Source: Clostridiales bacterium (lineage in GTDB: Bacteria > Bacillota > Clostridia > Christensenellales > Christensenellaceae). Taken from it: a DNA stretch of 64,000 nt. Location: positions 1 to 64,000 of the forward strand of contig SVGZ01000003.1 of assembly GCA_015056045.1 (NCBI GenBank), read 5' to 3'. How positions within the stretch are numbered: the first letter of the stretch is position 1; each line of letters opens with the position of its first letter. The notes under the pieces were generated by a model. The model saw only the letters and a program-made list of their open reading frames with translations. It did not search any database and had not been told where the DNA came from. A program made the translations under genes and the position numbers. Below are positions 7,425 through 15,258 of the stretch, one piece after another.

Positions 7425-8417
7425 ATGGAAAAAAACAAGGCACCCTTAATGGAGCTTCTCCCGCTCTTTTTAGCAGAAAACGTCCCTGCACGCGGCCCTG
7501 AAGAAGAAGATATCGACGAACTGACTTATGAACTCCCGGAAACAGGCTGTGACCCGGCACTCCCCGGCGAAGGTCTTGCAAGACACACGATGCTCTACGT
7601 CGGCGAAAACGACAACCGCATCCGCCTCATTCACGATGGAAAGATCGCATGGTCCTATGACACCGGCAAAGGCTGGGAGCTTGATGACATCGCTATGCTC
7701 TTAAACGGCAATGTTCTCTTCACGCATATGTATTGGTGCGCAGAAGTTACGCCGGATAAAAAGCGCGTCTGGTATTACAAAGTTCCCGAAGGCGCAGAAA
7801 TTCACTCCATGCAGCCGATCGGCCTTGACCGCGTTATCCTCTACCTGAGCGCAAAACAGCCGAAGATCATGATCATCAACAAAAAGACAAACGAAGTCGA
7901 ATATGAACGCAACGTTCCCTATGATCCGGAAATGAACGTTCACGGTCAGTCCAGACGTATGCGACTCACAGATGACAACACCATCCTCATCGGCTTCATG
8001 GACCTCCACAAAGTCGTTGAATATGACCTTGAGCTGAACGAAATCTGGAGCTATGAAACGGAAAGACCCTGGAGCGTTGAAAGACTTGCAAACGGCAATA
8101 CGCTCATTACCGAAGAAGCTTTGGGCAAAGTCATCGAAGTCAACAAACAGGGCGAGATCGTCTGGGAATTCTCTCACAGCGAAATTCCGGCTGAATATGG
8201 CTTTATGGGTTCGCAGGGCTGCACACGCCTTTCCAATGGCAATACCATTCTCTGCTCCATGGGCGATAACGGCAAACTCCCGCAGATGATCGAAGTCACA
8301 CCCGACAAGAAGGTCGTTTGGGTCGTTGAAGACTGGAAGAACCTCGGTCCCTGCACATGGGTACAGCTCTTAACAGAACCCGTTGCCGCAAGCTACTACA
8401 AAGAAAATATTCTCTGA
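7425..8417 (+). CDS. Beta-propeller protein, arylsulfotransferase-like
   Basis: A 330-residue protein with repeated four-strand blades, visible as LANGNTLITE, LSNGNTILCS and LLNGNVLFTH, followed by EVNKQGEIVWEF and EVTPDKKVVWVV. This pattern is typical of arylsulfotransferase-type (ASST) and PQQ-like propellers. There is no signal peptide, unlike secreted ASST enzymes, and the protein is about half their usual length. It is therefore more likely a cytoplasmic scaffold or sugar-related binding protein than a true sulfotransferase. It sits alone between a promoter and a terminator, just upstream of a GH2 glycosidase gene. Confidence 0.75.
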   Translation: MEKNKAPLMELLPLFLAENVPARGPEEEDIDELTYELPETGCDPALPGEGLARHTMLYVGENDNRIRLIHDGKIAWSYDTGKGWELDDIAMLLNGNVLFTHMYWCAEVTPDKKRVWYYKVPEGAEIHSMQPIGLDRVILYLSAKQPKIMIINKKTNEVEYERNVPYDPEMNVHGQSRRMRLTDDNTILIGFMDLHKVVEYDLELNEIWSYETERPWSVERLANGNTLITEEALGKVIEVNKQGEIVWEFSHSEIPAEYGFMGSQGCTRLSNGNTILCSMGDNGKLPQMIEVTPDKKVVWVVEDWKNLGPCTWVQLLTEPVAASYYKENIL

Positions 8418-8459
8418 GAAAAATTTTCTCTGAGAAAAGTTTTCTCTGAAAATAAACGA

Positions 8460-8489
8460 AGAGCTTCCTTTCAAAGGAGGCTCTTTTTT
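8460..8489 (+). terminator. Intrinsic terminator
   Basis: GAGCTTCCTTT pairs with AAGGAGGCTC around a short loop (one mismatch), followed by six T. Confidence 0.85.
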
Positions 8490-8511
8490 AAACCGTTTTT
8501 TAAATAAACTG

Positions 8512-8541
8512 TTTACGGATGAAATCCTTTCATGTTATAAT
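8512..8541 (+). promoter_or_regulatory. Promoter of first GH2 gene
   Basis: TTTACG (8512-8517), 18-base spacer, TATAAT (8536-8541). The spacer holds the inverted repeat ATGAAA-TCC-TTTCAT (8519-8533), a possible operator. Confidence 0.65.
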
Positions 8542-8595
8542 GAGATCACAGAACAAAACAACATAAAATACTGCATTACCGATAAAGGAGGAAGC

Positions 8596-11370
8596 ATGAG
8601 AGAAAAGAAATTGATGAACAGTTCCTGGCTTTTCTATTTTGGCGAACCGGCTTGCCCAATGGCACAACCCGGTGTTCGCGACCAGGAATACCGCGGTTCA
8701 CGCGCTGAAAACGCAAGAGGTGCTGCAAGAAGAGAATATAACGATAACGATTGGGAAAAGATCCGCTTACCGCACGATTTCGTCAACCTGATGGAAACCG
8801 ATCACCCCGAATATCAGCTTCTGCACACAAAAGACAGATGTTCGGGCTGGTATCGCCGTTATTTCCGCCTTGAGGAAGATGACCGTGACAAGAGGATCCT
8901 CCTGCACTTCGACGCTGTCGGCATCAAGGCAAAGATCTATGTCAACTCGATGCTCATGTACACAAGCCAGACAAGCGGTGTCGGCTTCAGCATCGATATT
9001 ACGCCCGTTGCACGCTTTGGCTCTGACCAGAATGTCGTTGCTGTTCATTGCGACTGCCACGATTATGAAGCATGGTATTATGAAGCAGGCGGCATTTACC
9101 GCGATGTTTACCTCATCAAGACGGACAGCCTTGCTGTGGATACATGGGGTACTTTTGCCAAAACGACATGGAATGAAGACGGCAGCTGGAACCTCGATAT
9201 CGAAACGGAAATTTATAACAATTTCTATGAAGAAAAAGAGGGTTTGGTCATCTCGACAGTGTATGACCCCGCAGGAAAAGAAGCTGCCTGCCTGAAAAAC
9301 AGCTTTACTTTCCCGATGCAGCAGATGAGAAAGACCGTACAGAGTGTAAAATTCGATAAAGTTGCTTTGTGGTCGCCCGATGCCTGCAACCTTTATCGGT
9401 TAAAGACACAGATCAGCCGTGACGGCATGATCGTTGATGAATATTTTACGGATTTCGGCTTCAGAAAAGTCACCTTCGATGCTGATAAGGGAATGTTTTT
9501 GAACGACAAACCTTTCAAGCTCTATGGTTTCATGAGTCAGGATGCTGCACTTGGCGTTGGCAGCGCAGTTTCGGAATCTATGGTCGAATTAAAGCTCCGC
9601 CGTTTAAAAGAAGCGGGTTCCAACGGTTTCAGGACCATGCACCAGGCACATCACCCGGCAACGACCTATTGGTGCGATCGCTACGGGCAGTTTATGATGG
9701 ATGAAAACCGCATCTTCCACGCTTCCGAGCTTGGCATTGAACAGCTCACGCGCATGATCAAACGCGACAGGAACTCCCCTTCTGTTCTCATGTGGTCCGT
9801 TTATAACGAAGAAGACCTCGTCACAACGGAAGAAGGCAAGCGCATGTATAAAAAGCTCGATGCCGTCTGCAAACAGCTTGACCCGACAAGACCGGTTTCC
9901 GGTGCAACCTCTTATGGGCTTTTCACGAAAGGCGCACATGACGATTATGACCTGATCGGCGTCAACCATCAGTCCATGAACTACATTCCGCTGCACGAAC
10001 AGAAGCCCGATAAGCCGATCTATGGCTCGGAAATGGGTGGATTTACCGCAAGACCCGGCAGAGCCGACAGAGGCAATCACGACGGTATCTGCCCCGCATA
10101 TGAACACCTTGAAAATGATTTCTGCATCGGCGCTTACGTCATCGCAAATATCATCGACCCGATGTGCCTGCCGAACGAAAGCTGGCACATGACAAAAGCA
10201 GGCCTTGCACCGGATCAGCCTTATGTCTATATTTCCGTTGAAGAAGGACTCCGCAATTATGATCCCGAAGACAGCTTTTTAACAAAGCGCACGATCGTCG
10301 TTGTCAATAACGGCGATACGGTCGAGCTTTTCCAAAACGGCGAAAGCCTTGGCAAAAAAGCTTCGACGATATATGCACCACCGCTTTATGAGGTTGACCT
10401 TGAAGCAGGCAGCTTAAACGCGATCGTCCACAAAAACGGCGAACTTTGGGGAAAGGCTCAATACACCTTGCCCGGAAAACCCGCAGGCATCAAGCTTGAG
10501 CTGCAGAACCTCGAAGTCAAAGGCGACAACGAAGATGTTGCGATCGTCAATGCCTATATCGTAGACAGCGAAGGCAGAAGATGCGTTGAAAGCGGCATTT
10601 ATGTTGATTTTGCATGGAATGAAGCCGGCGAATGGGTATCCGGCGGTACACTCGGCAGCAGGCACATCCGTGAACAGGGCAACACCGGCGGTTATATGGG
10701 ACCGCATATCGATGTTGTGCGCGGTGTTTGCCAGGGATATATCCGCTCGCTTGCGGTTGAGGGCGATCTTGTCATTTCCGCTTCCGCAGAAGGACTCGCA
10801 GGCGATACGCTCGTCATCAAACGCAGCAAAGTCGAAGCTGCAGCTGCCGTTCCCGAAACGCCGAGCAACTACATTTCCGATTGGAAAATTTCGGGCGTGT
10901 ATGTCAACGATATTGACGAAGATGCCATTATGAGAGAGGCTGACCCGACAGATTGGGCGGAAGTCTTCCTGCTTGGTGTTCCGAATGTCTTTATCAACAC
11001 CAAACCGAGCACGAACAGCCCGCATTTCCCTGTCAAAATGGAATTCCCCTATAAAGACAGCGATACGCTTTGGGCAGTTTACCACGCAAAGGCGGTCATT
11101 CCCGATATTGGCGAATATCCGGGCAAAAAGCTCGCACTGCTCTTTGAAGGTTTTGACGGGATCGGCAATGCCTATGTCGTTGGCAATGGCAAAAAAGCCG
11201 GTGCAAGCCAGAAGGAAAATTCTCCCTGGCCGGGTCATTACCGACCGGAACTGCTGATCGATTGTTCGACATTCAGCGTTGGCGAAGAAGTGGAAGTATG
11301 GGGATTCATGAGCGATTCCTGCCGTACTTCGGGGATCAGCTGGCCTGTCCGTTGGGTCTATGTTGATTAA
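8596..11370 (+). CDS. GH2 family glycosidase (first of four)
   Basis: A 924-residue cytoplasmic glycoside hydrolase of family 2 (beta-galactosidase/beta-glucuronidase superfamily), with no signal peptide. Order: N-terminal jelly-roll sugar-binding domain (about 10-190), immunoglobulin-like domain (about 190-295), TIM barrel (about 300-570), then C-terminal beta domains. Acid/base is Glu405 in YNEED and nucleophile Glu479 in YGSEMG. The last 150 residues form a second jelly-roll-like module (FEGFDGIGNAYV) that resembles the N-terminal one. A good GGAGG lies before the start. It has its own promoter and terminator. The region after the nucleophile differs much from the other three GH2 proteins here, so substrate specificity probably differs; the exact sugar is unknown. 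Confidence 0.93.
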   Translation: MREKKLMNSSWLFYFGEPACPMAQPGVRDQEYRGSRAENARGAARREYNDNDWEKIRLPHDFVNLMETDHPEYQLLHTKDRCSGWYRRYFRLEEDDRDKRILLHFDAVGIKAKIYVNSMLMYTSQTSGVGFSIDITPVARFGSDQNVVAVHCDCHDYEAWYYEAGGIYRDVYLIKTDSLAVDTWGTFAKTTWNEDGSWNLDIETEIYNNFYEEKEGLVISTVYDPAGKEAACLKNSFTFPMQQMRKTVQSVKFDKVALWSPDACNLYRLKTQISRDGMIVDEYFTDFGFRKVTFDADKGMFLNDKPFKLYGFMSQDAALGVGSAVSESMVELKLRRLKEAGSNGFRTMHQAHHPATTYWCDRYGQFMMDENRIFHASELGIEQLTRMIKRDRNSPSVLMWSVYNEEDLVTTEEGKRMYKKLDAVCKQLDPTRPVSGATSYGLFTKGAHDDYDLIGVNHQSMNYIPLHEQKPDKPIYGSEMGGFTARPGRADRGNHDGICPAYEHLENDFCIGAYVIANIIDPMCLPNESWHMTKAGLAPDQPYVYISVEEGLRNYDPEDSFLTKRTIVVVNNGDTVELFQNGESLGKKASTIYAPPLYEVDLEAGSLNAIVHKNGELWGKAQYTLPGKPAGIKLELQNLEVKGDNEDVAIVNAYIVDSEGRRCVESGIYVDFAWNEAGEWVSGGTLGSRHIREQGNTGGYMGPHIDVVRGVCQGYIRSLAVEGDLVISASAEGLAGDTLVIKRSKVEAAAAVPETPSNYISDWKISGVYVNDIDEDAIMREADPTDWAEVFLLGVPNVFINTKPSTNSPHFPVKMEFPYKDSDTLWAVYHAKAVIPDIGEYPGKKLALLFEGFDGIGNAYVVGNGKKAGASQKENSPWPGHYRPELLIDCSTFSVGEEVEVWGFMSDSCRTSGISWPVRWVYVD

Positions 11371-11382
11371 AAAATAAAAATC

Positions 11383-11410
11383 GGCTGCAGTTTTTACTGC
11401 AGCCTTTTTT
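11383..11410. terminator. Terminator between GH2 and hsp20
   Basis: GGCTGCAG and CTGCAGCC flank a TTTTTA loop, with T6 to the right and an A-run to the left, so it may serve both converging genes. Confidence 0.9.
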
Positions 11411-11411
11411 G

Positions 11412-11837
11412 TTATTCGATTGCAATTCTGCGGGAAGTGGGTGTTTCCGTATTTTCTTTCGGCAAAACGAGCTTCAGTACGCCGTTTTCATAGTTCGCTT
11501 TGATGTCCTCTTCGCGGATACCGCTCATATCAAAGCTGCGGCTGAAGCTGCCGTAACTTCTTTCCCTGCGCATATAGCCGGTTTTTTCGTCCTTTTCCTC
11601 GGTATTCTGCTCTCTTTTTGCGGAGATCGTCAGGAAACCGCCGGCAACATCGATGCTGATGTTTTCTTTTGCAACGCCGGGCATATCGGCTTCGAGAAGG
11701 TAATGATCCTTTTCATCGCGGATATCGACTTTGAAAGAGTTTTCTCTTGTGCGGAAAAAGTTCTTTTCCATTTCATCAAACATCCGGAAGGGGTCATAGA
11801 GCTCCTGATTTCTTCTGTACGGTGTTAATCCAAACAT
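11412..11837 (-). CDS. Small heat-shock protein Hsp20
   Basis: A 141-residue alpha-crystallin-domain chaperone, cytoplasmic and ATP-independent, that holds unfolding proteins. The core runs from about residue 38 (FKVDIRDEKDHYLLEADMPG) to the ENGVLKLVLPK motif near 125, and ends in a short tail. Length is normal. The start follows a perfect AGGAGG. A perfect CIRCE operator lies 140 bases upstream, so HrcA repression is expected; in many Firmicutes CIRCE marks groES and dnaK operons rather than hsp20. The gene is transcribed alone. Confidence 0.95.
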   Translation of the reverse strand: MFGLTPYRRNQELYDPFRMFDEMEKNFFRTRENSFKVDIRDEKDHYLLEADMPGVAKENISIDVAGGFLTISAKREQNTEEKDEKTGYMRRERSYGSFSRSFDMSGIREEDIKANYENGVLKLVLPKENTETPTSRRIAIE

Positions 11838-11976
11838 ATTTTACCTCCTATGGTCTTTTGTTATTTTGTGCAGGTTTCGGAATTTTATGTTCATTCCGTT
11901 TCTTTTTCCCTACGATCATAGGATATAATAAAATTATGGCGCAAGTTTATACAAAATATGACAAAACTTTTAATAT

Positions 11977-12003
11977 TTAGCACTCATCGTTATAGAGTGC
12001 TAA
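11977..12003. promoter_or_regulatory. CIRCE operator (HrcA binding site)
   Basis: TTAGCACTC-N9-GAGTGCTAA with no mismatch to the consensus. It faces hsp20 and is followed on the minus strand by promoter-like boxes (for example TTGCGC-18-TATGAT). Confidence 0.93.
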
Positions 12004-12031
12004 TAATTTTGTTTGTAAGAGAAACTGATTT

Positions 12032-12177
12032 TTTCTCTTCGCAGATAAAATCTGACGGGTAATAAACTGAATCTTGAAGTAACACTCTCAGGCGAAATTA
12101 ATTTACTTTCTCTTCGCAGATAAATATCTGACGGGAAATATACTATATTCTGAAACGATACTTGAAAGCGAAATTAA
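12032..12177. repeat. Two tandem 70-bp direct repeats
   Basis: Copies at 12032-12101 and 12107-12177 share about 80 percent of positions by eye. Both begin TTTCTCTTCGCAGATAAA, contain a small hairpin (CAGAT-loop-ATCTG) followed by ACGGG, and end GCGAAATTAA. They lie between the terminator of the gene to the right and the CIRCE site. The conserved stem and ends suggest a structured RNA or a protein-binding element. Confidence 0.7.
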
Positions 12178-12202
12178 AAAAGCGCCCAATAATGAGCGCT
12201 CT
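12175..12202 (-). terminator. Terminator of RhaM-like gene
   Basis: AGCGC and GCGCT arms with a ten-base loop, followed leftward by six T, 11 bases after the stop. Confidence 0.75.
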
Positions 12203-12212
12203 TTCTTGTATT

Positions 12213-12851
12213 TTAGTCTTTGTTGTAAAGGAGATCCATGCTGCCATCCATCGGGGAAATCCAGCTCATGATCTGAAGCATGTATGTTTCCCAGGGATTG
12301 ATGTAACCTTCGGGCATTACCGGCTTCGGCTGTTCATAGCGTGTATCGATTTCCTGATAGCCGAGGATGTAGCGGCTTGCATTCCAGATCGTGAAGTTGT
12401 TGGAACTTCTGGGTTTTGCGGGTTTGGACGGATCCGGAGCAGGTCTGTTCATAGCGAGCAGGTCATGTCTTCTCTTATATTCTTCCTGCATACCGAGGTC
12501 AAGCTTCGTCATGAATGCTCTCTTGCGGACGTATTCCTTTGTTTCGGAAGGTGTACCGATGTCGTTAAACATCAGGCGCATATGTTCGCCGCGCGTGCTG
12601 ATATAGCTGTAAACATCTGCCATAGCTTCTTCGTATTTATCGAGGATAGCCTGCTCTTCAGCTGTGAAGGAAAGTTCTTCTTCTGTTTCGAAATAACCGA
12701 AAATAAAGTCTGCAGCATTCCAGATGGAAAGGTTGCGGATGCCTTTTTTATCGGCAAGAGCTGTCAGATCTGCACAGGGGTTTGCAAGTGCATTTTTGTA
12801 ATCTTCGAGCTTACCGGGCTTTAACTGTAATAAAAACTGATTTCTCACCAT
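12213..12851 (-). CDS. Tandem L-rhamnose mutarotase-like (RhaM) protein
   Basis: A 212-residue protein with two RhaM-like ferredoxin-fold domains. Domain 1 (about 1-100) has LSIWNAADFIFGYFE, domain 2 (about 110-212) has FTIWNASRYILGYQE; RhaM is normally about 104 residues and works as a dimer. The catalytic histidine of RhaM sits in EEYQRRHN. Domain 2 keeps it (His129 in EEYKRRHD), whereas domain 1 reads EDYKNALA and has lost it. The start is set by GGAGG; longer frames have no ribosome site. The likely role is anomer conversion of rhamnose or a related sugar, or sugar binding. It stands alone with its own terminator. Confidence 0.78.
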   Translation of the reverse strand: MVRNQFLLQLKPGKLEDYKNALANPCADLTALADKKGIRNLSIWNAADFIFGYFETEEELSFTAEEQAILDKYEEAMADVYSYISTRGEHMRLMFNDIGTPSETKEYVRKRAFMTKLDLGMQEEYKRRHDLLAMNRPAPDPSKPAKPRSSNNFTIWNASRYILGYQEIDTRYEQPKPVMPEGYINPWETYMLQIMSWISPMDGSMDLLYNKD

Positions 12852-13009
12852 TTTTAGTGTCCTCCGAATTGATACTGTATGGATTTCTTTTGTAAGAACA
12901 ACTCTATTATAGCATAAAAATTGCATGATGCCAAATTTTTTCATAGAAAGATAGCATAAACTGTATAATTTTTTGCGGACAAGGGCATACAAAAGCAAAG
13001 GAGATGCAA

Positions 13010-13510
13010 ATGAAAAAGATATTTTTGTTTTTATGTACGGCAGTCTTTTTGCTTTCGGCGTATTTTTGCGGAAAAGAAGCGGAAAAACCTTTAAGGCTGC
13101 ACATCATTGCCAACAGCGACAGCACGGAAGATCAGGCGATGAAGTTCATCATCCGCGACGAAATTCTGCGGTTCATCGGCAAAAGCGAACCCAAAAGCAA
13201 GGAAGAAGCGGAGCTTTTTGTTTTCCGGAATATGACGGAAATCGAAGAGATCGTCAATAAGACACTTGCAAAACATGATACTGCCTATTTCGGCAAACTG
13301 GAAACGGGCATTTTTGCTTTTCCGGAAAAAGATTACGGCGAAAAAATTTACCCCGCCGGCGATTACGAAGCGATCCGCATTATTTTAGGCGAAGGAAAAG
13401 GACAAAACTGGTGGTGTGTGGTTTTTCCGCCGCTTTGCCTGAGCGCCGATGCAGCAGAATACCGCTGGGGTTTTTTGGAGCTGATCTCTTACCTCGAAAC
13501 GCAGCTTTAG
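13010..13510 (+). CDS. spoIIR: Stage II sporulation protein R
   Basis: A 166-residue exported protein with an N-terminal hydrophobic signal (residues 3-20) and the family signatures RLHIIANSDSTEDQ, IRDEIL, YPAGDYEAIRIILGEGKG and NWWCVVFPPLCLS. In Bacillus SpoIIR is secreted from the forespore and triggers SpoIIGA to process pro-sigma-E in the mother cell. AAAGGAG lies six bases before the chosen ATG; an in-frame ATG two codons earlier overlaps that site. Sigma-F control is expected from family knowledge, but no convincing sigma-F promoter was recognised. This gene is good evidence for a spore former. Confidence 0.92.
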   Translation: MKKIFLFLCTAVFLLSAYFCGKEAEKPLRLHIIANSDSTEDQAMKFIIRDEILRFIGKSEPKSKEEAELFVFRNMTEIEEIVNKTLAKHDTAYFGKLETGIFAFPEKDYGEKIYPAGDYEAIRIILGEGKGQNWWCVVFPPLCLSADAAEYRWGFLELISYLETQL

Positions 13511-13555
13511 TTCCTGTTTGTTCATAAAAAAGCCATTTCGCATTTAAAAAAACTG

Positions 13556-13583
13556 TTGTTTCTTGGTTAAATTATGGTATAAT
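13556..13583 (+). promoter_or_regulatory. Promoter of DUF1934 gene
   Basis: TTGTTT (13556-13561), 16-base spacer, TATAAT (13578-13583), about 55 bases before the chosen start. Confidence 0.6.
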
Positions 13584-13638
13584 TAGTGCAATATAGTATA
13601 TTCAAGTGAATATACAGCAAAGCAACAGATTGGATGTG

Positions 13639-14061
13639 ATGCAGATGCGCGATGTTCTGCTGACGATCAAAGGTCTGTATATGCGCGGCGATACGCACGA
13701 TGATATCGAATTTGCAACGCAGGCGCAGCTTTTCTGTGAAGATGGTGTCTACACGATTGTGTATGACGGCCCGGAGGCTGCAATCCCCGATGAAAGCAAG
13801 ACGGTGATTCGTGTGGAAGATCATACCGTTTCTGTATTGCGCGATGCCGAAGGCAGTATCCCCTTTATGTTTGAAGATAAAACGCCCTATAAAACTAATT
13901 ATCGGGCAGGAGATAGTTTTTACGATATGCTCCTCTTCCCCACAAAGGTGCATACAAAACTCGCAGAAGACCACGGAAAGATCGAGCTCGAATATACGAT
14001 CTCTGTCGACGGTTCCCAGGCTATAAACAAGATCGACATGCACTATGCCCCTCTTGAATAA
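13639..14061 (+). CDS. DUF1934 beta-barrel protein
   Basis: A 140-residue protein that fits the DUF1934 (YwiB-like) family: MRDVLLTIKG at the start, alternating strands, DGVYTIVYD, and a late LEYTISVDG. The family has a lipocalin-like small barrel and no proven function. No signal peptide is seen. The start is not certain: ATG at 13639 and 13645 and a GTG at 13606 are in frame, and only a weak GGA-type site precedes the ATGs. The GTG has no ribosome site. The gene is 32 bases upstream of a metallo-hydrolase gene and probably shares its transcript. Confidence 0.78.
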   Translation: MQMRDVLLTIKGLYMRGDTHDDIEFATQAQLFCEDGVYTIVYDGPEAAIPDESKTVIRVEDHTVSVLRDAEGSIPFMFEDKTPYKTNYRAGDSFYDMLLFPTKVHTKLAEDHGKIELEYTISVDGSQAINKIDMHYAPLE

Positions 14062-14093
14062 TAATAAAAAATAGAAGTGTTGGAGGCTTTTTT

Positions 14094-14747
14094 ATGAAAC
14101 TTACATGGATGGCACATTCGTGCTTTAATATAATTCTCGAAAACGGCACAAAGATCGTTTTTGATCCTTTTGACAATTCGATCGGCTATGAACTCCCCGT
14201 TCTGGAAGCGGATATCGCTCTCATCAGCCACGATCATTTCGATCATAACGATGTTTCCCGTCTTTCGGGCGATTACACGCTCATTCGCGAAGCAGGCGAA
14301 TATACAGTCGGTGATGTCAAGATCCGCGGCATCAAGACCTATCATGATCCGGAACAGGGCGCACTTCGCGGCGAAAACATTGTCTTTATCGTCGAAGCGG
14401 AAGGCATCCGCATCGCTCATTTAGGCGACCTCGGCGAAATGCCCTCGGAAGAATTCTACAAAGAACTCGGCAAGATCGATATTCTTCTCACACCCGTCGG
14501 CAGTGTTTACACGATCAACGGCGCACAGGCTTACCAGATTTGCCGCAAGATCGACCCGAACATCATCATCCCGATGCATTACAAGACACTTTCGCTCACA
14601 ACACCGCTCGAAAGCGTACAGAAATTCCTTATTGAAGCTGTCGGTTACTACGATATTTCCCGCCTTGGCAACGACACCTTAAAGCTCGAGGCTTCGAACC
14701 TCAAGAAGCGCACAAGGGTCATCGTTATGCAGCCCAAACTTGACTAA
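14094..14747 (+). CDS. UPF0173-type MBL-fold metal-dependent hydrolase
   Basis: A 217-residue cytoplasmic hydrolase. SHDHFDHND (about 46-54) is the HxHxDH metal motif, HLGDLGE brings the bridging aspartate, and PMHYKT the last histidine. Size and order fit the YtkL/UPF0173 group related to UlaG lactonases. UlaG-type enzymes open ascorbate-6-phosphate, but the substrate here is unknown. A TGGAGG site precedes the start. It is transcribed after the DUF1934 gene and ends at a terminator shared with the Spo0A-C gene on the other strand. Confidence 0.9.
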   Translation: MKLTWMAHSCFNIILENGTKIVFDPFDNSIGYELPVLEADIALISHDHFDHNDVSRLSGDYTLIREAGEYTVGDVKIRGIKTYHDPEQGALRGENIVFIVEAEGIRIAHLGDLGEMPSEEFYKELGKIDILLTPVGSVYTINGAQAYQICRKIDPNIIIPMHYKTLSLTTPLESVQKFLIEAVGYYDISRLGNDTLKLEASNLKKRTRVIVMQPKLD

Positions 14748-14758
14748 GATAAAAATAA

Positions 14759-14790
14759 GAGGCTCTTCCAAAGTGAAGCAGCCTCTTTTT
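14759..14790. terminator. Bidirectional terminator
   Basis: GAGGC-TCTTC and GAAG-CA-GCCTC form a hairpin followed by six T on the plus strand; it lies between two converging genes. Confidence 0.85.
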
Positions 14791-14791
14791 T

Positions 14792-15118
14792 CTACTCTTC
14801 TTCCTTGGGATAAATCGAAGCGAGGTAGATGAATTCTCTTGTATAAGGGCGATAGGCATGCGTATAGCCGATCGATTTAAGAAGCATAGGGGCGTTGTTT
14901 TCCCACGCTTTTTCGACAAGGATGCGCATATCACGCTCGATCGTCTGCCATTTCGCATCATAGCGGCAGGCAATACGGGGATATAAACGCTTTGTCACGT
15001 TATGTAAAAGCGTGGCATCTTCCCGCACCATTCTTATCGCATCGGCCAGATACCGAAAACCCTTATGACGGGAAGAAAGACCCGTTCTGATCAAAAACTC
15101 TTCTGCCAACATTTTCAT
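14792..15118 (-). CDS. Free-standing Spo0A C-terminal DNA-binding domain
   Basis: A 108-residue protein that corresponds to the effector domain of the sporulation master regulator Spo0A, without the receiver domain. Matching blocks are RHKGFRYLADAIRMV, LLHNVTKRLYPRIA, the recognition helix region QTIERDMRILVEKAW, and SIGYTHAYRPYTREFI. In Spo0A this domain binds TGTCGAA-type boxes and contacts RNA polymerase once the receiver dimerises. Alone, this protein cannot be activated by phosphorelay in the usual way and may compete for Spo0A sites or read them constitutively. The start ATG is chosen by AGGTGG upstream. Confidence 0.88.
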   Translation of the reverse strand: MKMLAEEFLIRTGLSSRHKGFRYLADAIRMVREDATLLHNVTKRLYPRIACRYDAKWQTIERDMRILVEKAWENNAPMLLKSIGYTHAYRPYTREFIYLASIYPKEEE

Positions 15119-15208
15119 ACAATTTACCACCTGTTTTTGTTTTTCTACATTTTATCAAACGTTTTCCATAGAAAAAGACGATTCCTGTCGACTGATGAAA
15201 TATTTTGG

Positions 15209-15240
15209 CAAAAGAAAAAGCTGTTCCCGAAGGAACAGCC
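15209..15240 (-). terminator. Terminator of opp operon
   Basis: GCTGTTCC and GGAACAGC pair around CGAA; read leftward a T-rich run follows. It is about 20 bases after the oppA stop. Confidence 0.88.
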
Positions 15241-15258
15241 TTTTTATTATCCTATAGT

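Noticed and set aside
8411-8450. Short TTCTCTGAGAAAA-type repeat after the propeller gene
   Set aside because: Only two to three partial copies directly after the stop; too short to call an element.
12032-12177. Tandem glycine riboswitch
   Set aside because: The text CACTCTCAGGCGAAA in copy 1 resembles the end of that aptamer and the two-copy layout fits, but copy 2 lacks it, the conserved core is not found, and no glycine gene follows on the plus strand.
12950-13000. Sigma-F promoter before spoIIR
   Set aside because: GCATA and GGACAA text can be found but spacing and match are poor; a plain TATAAT also lies there.
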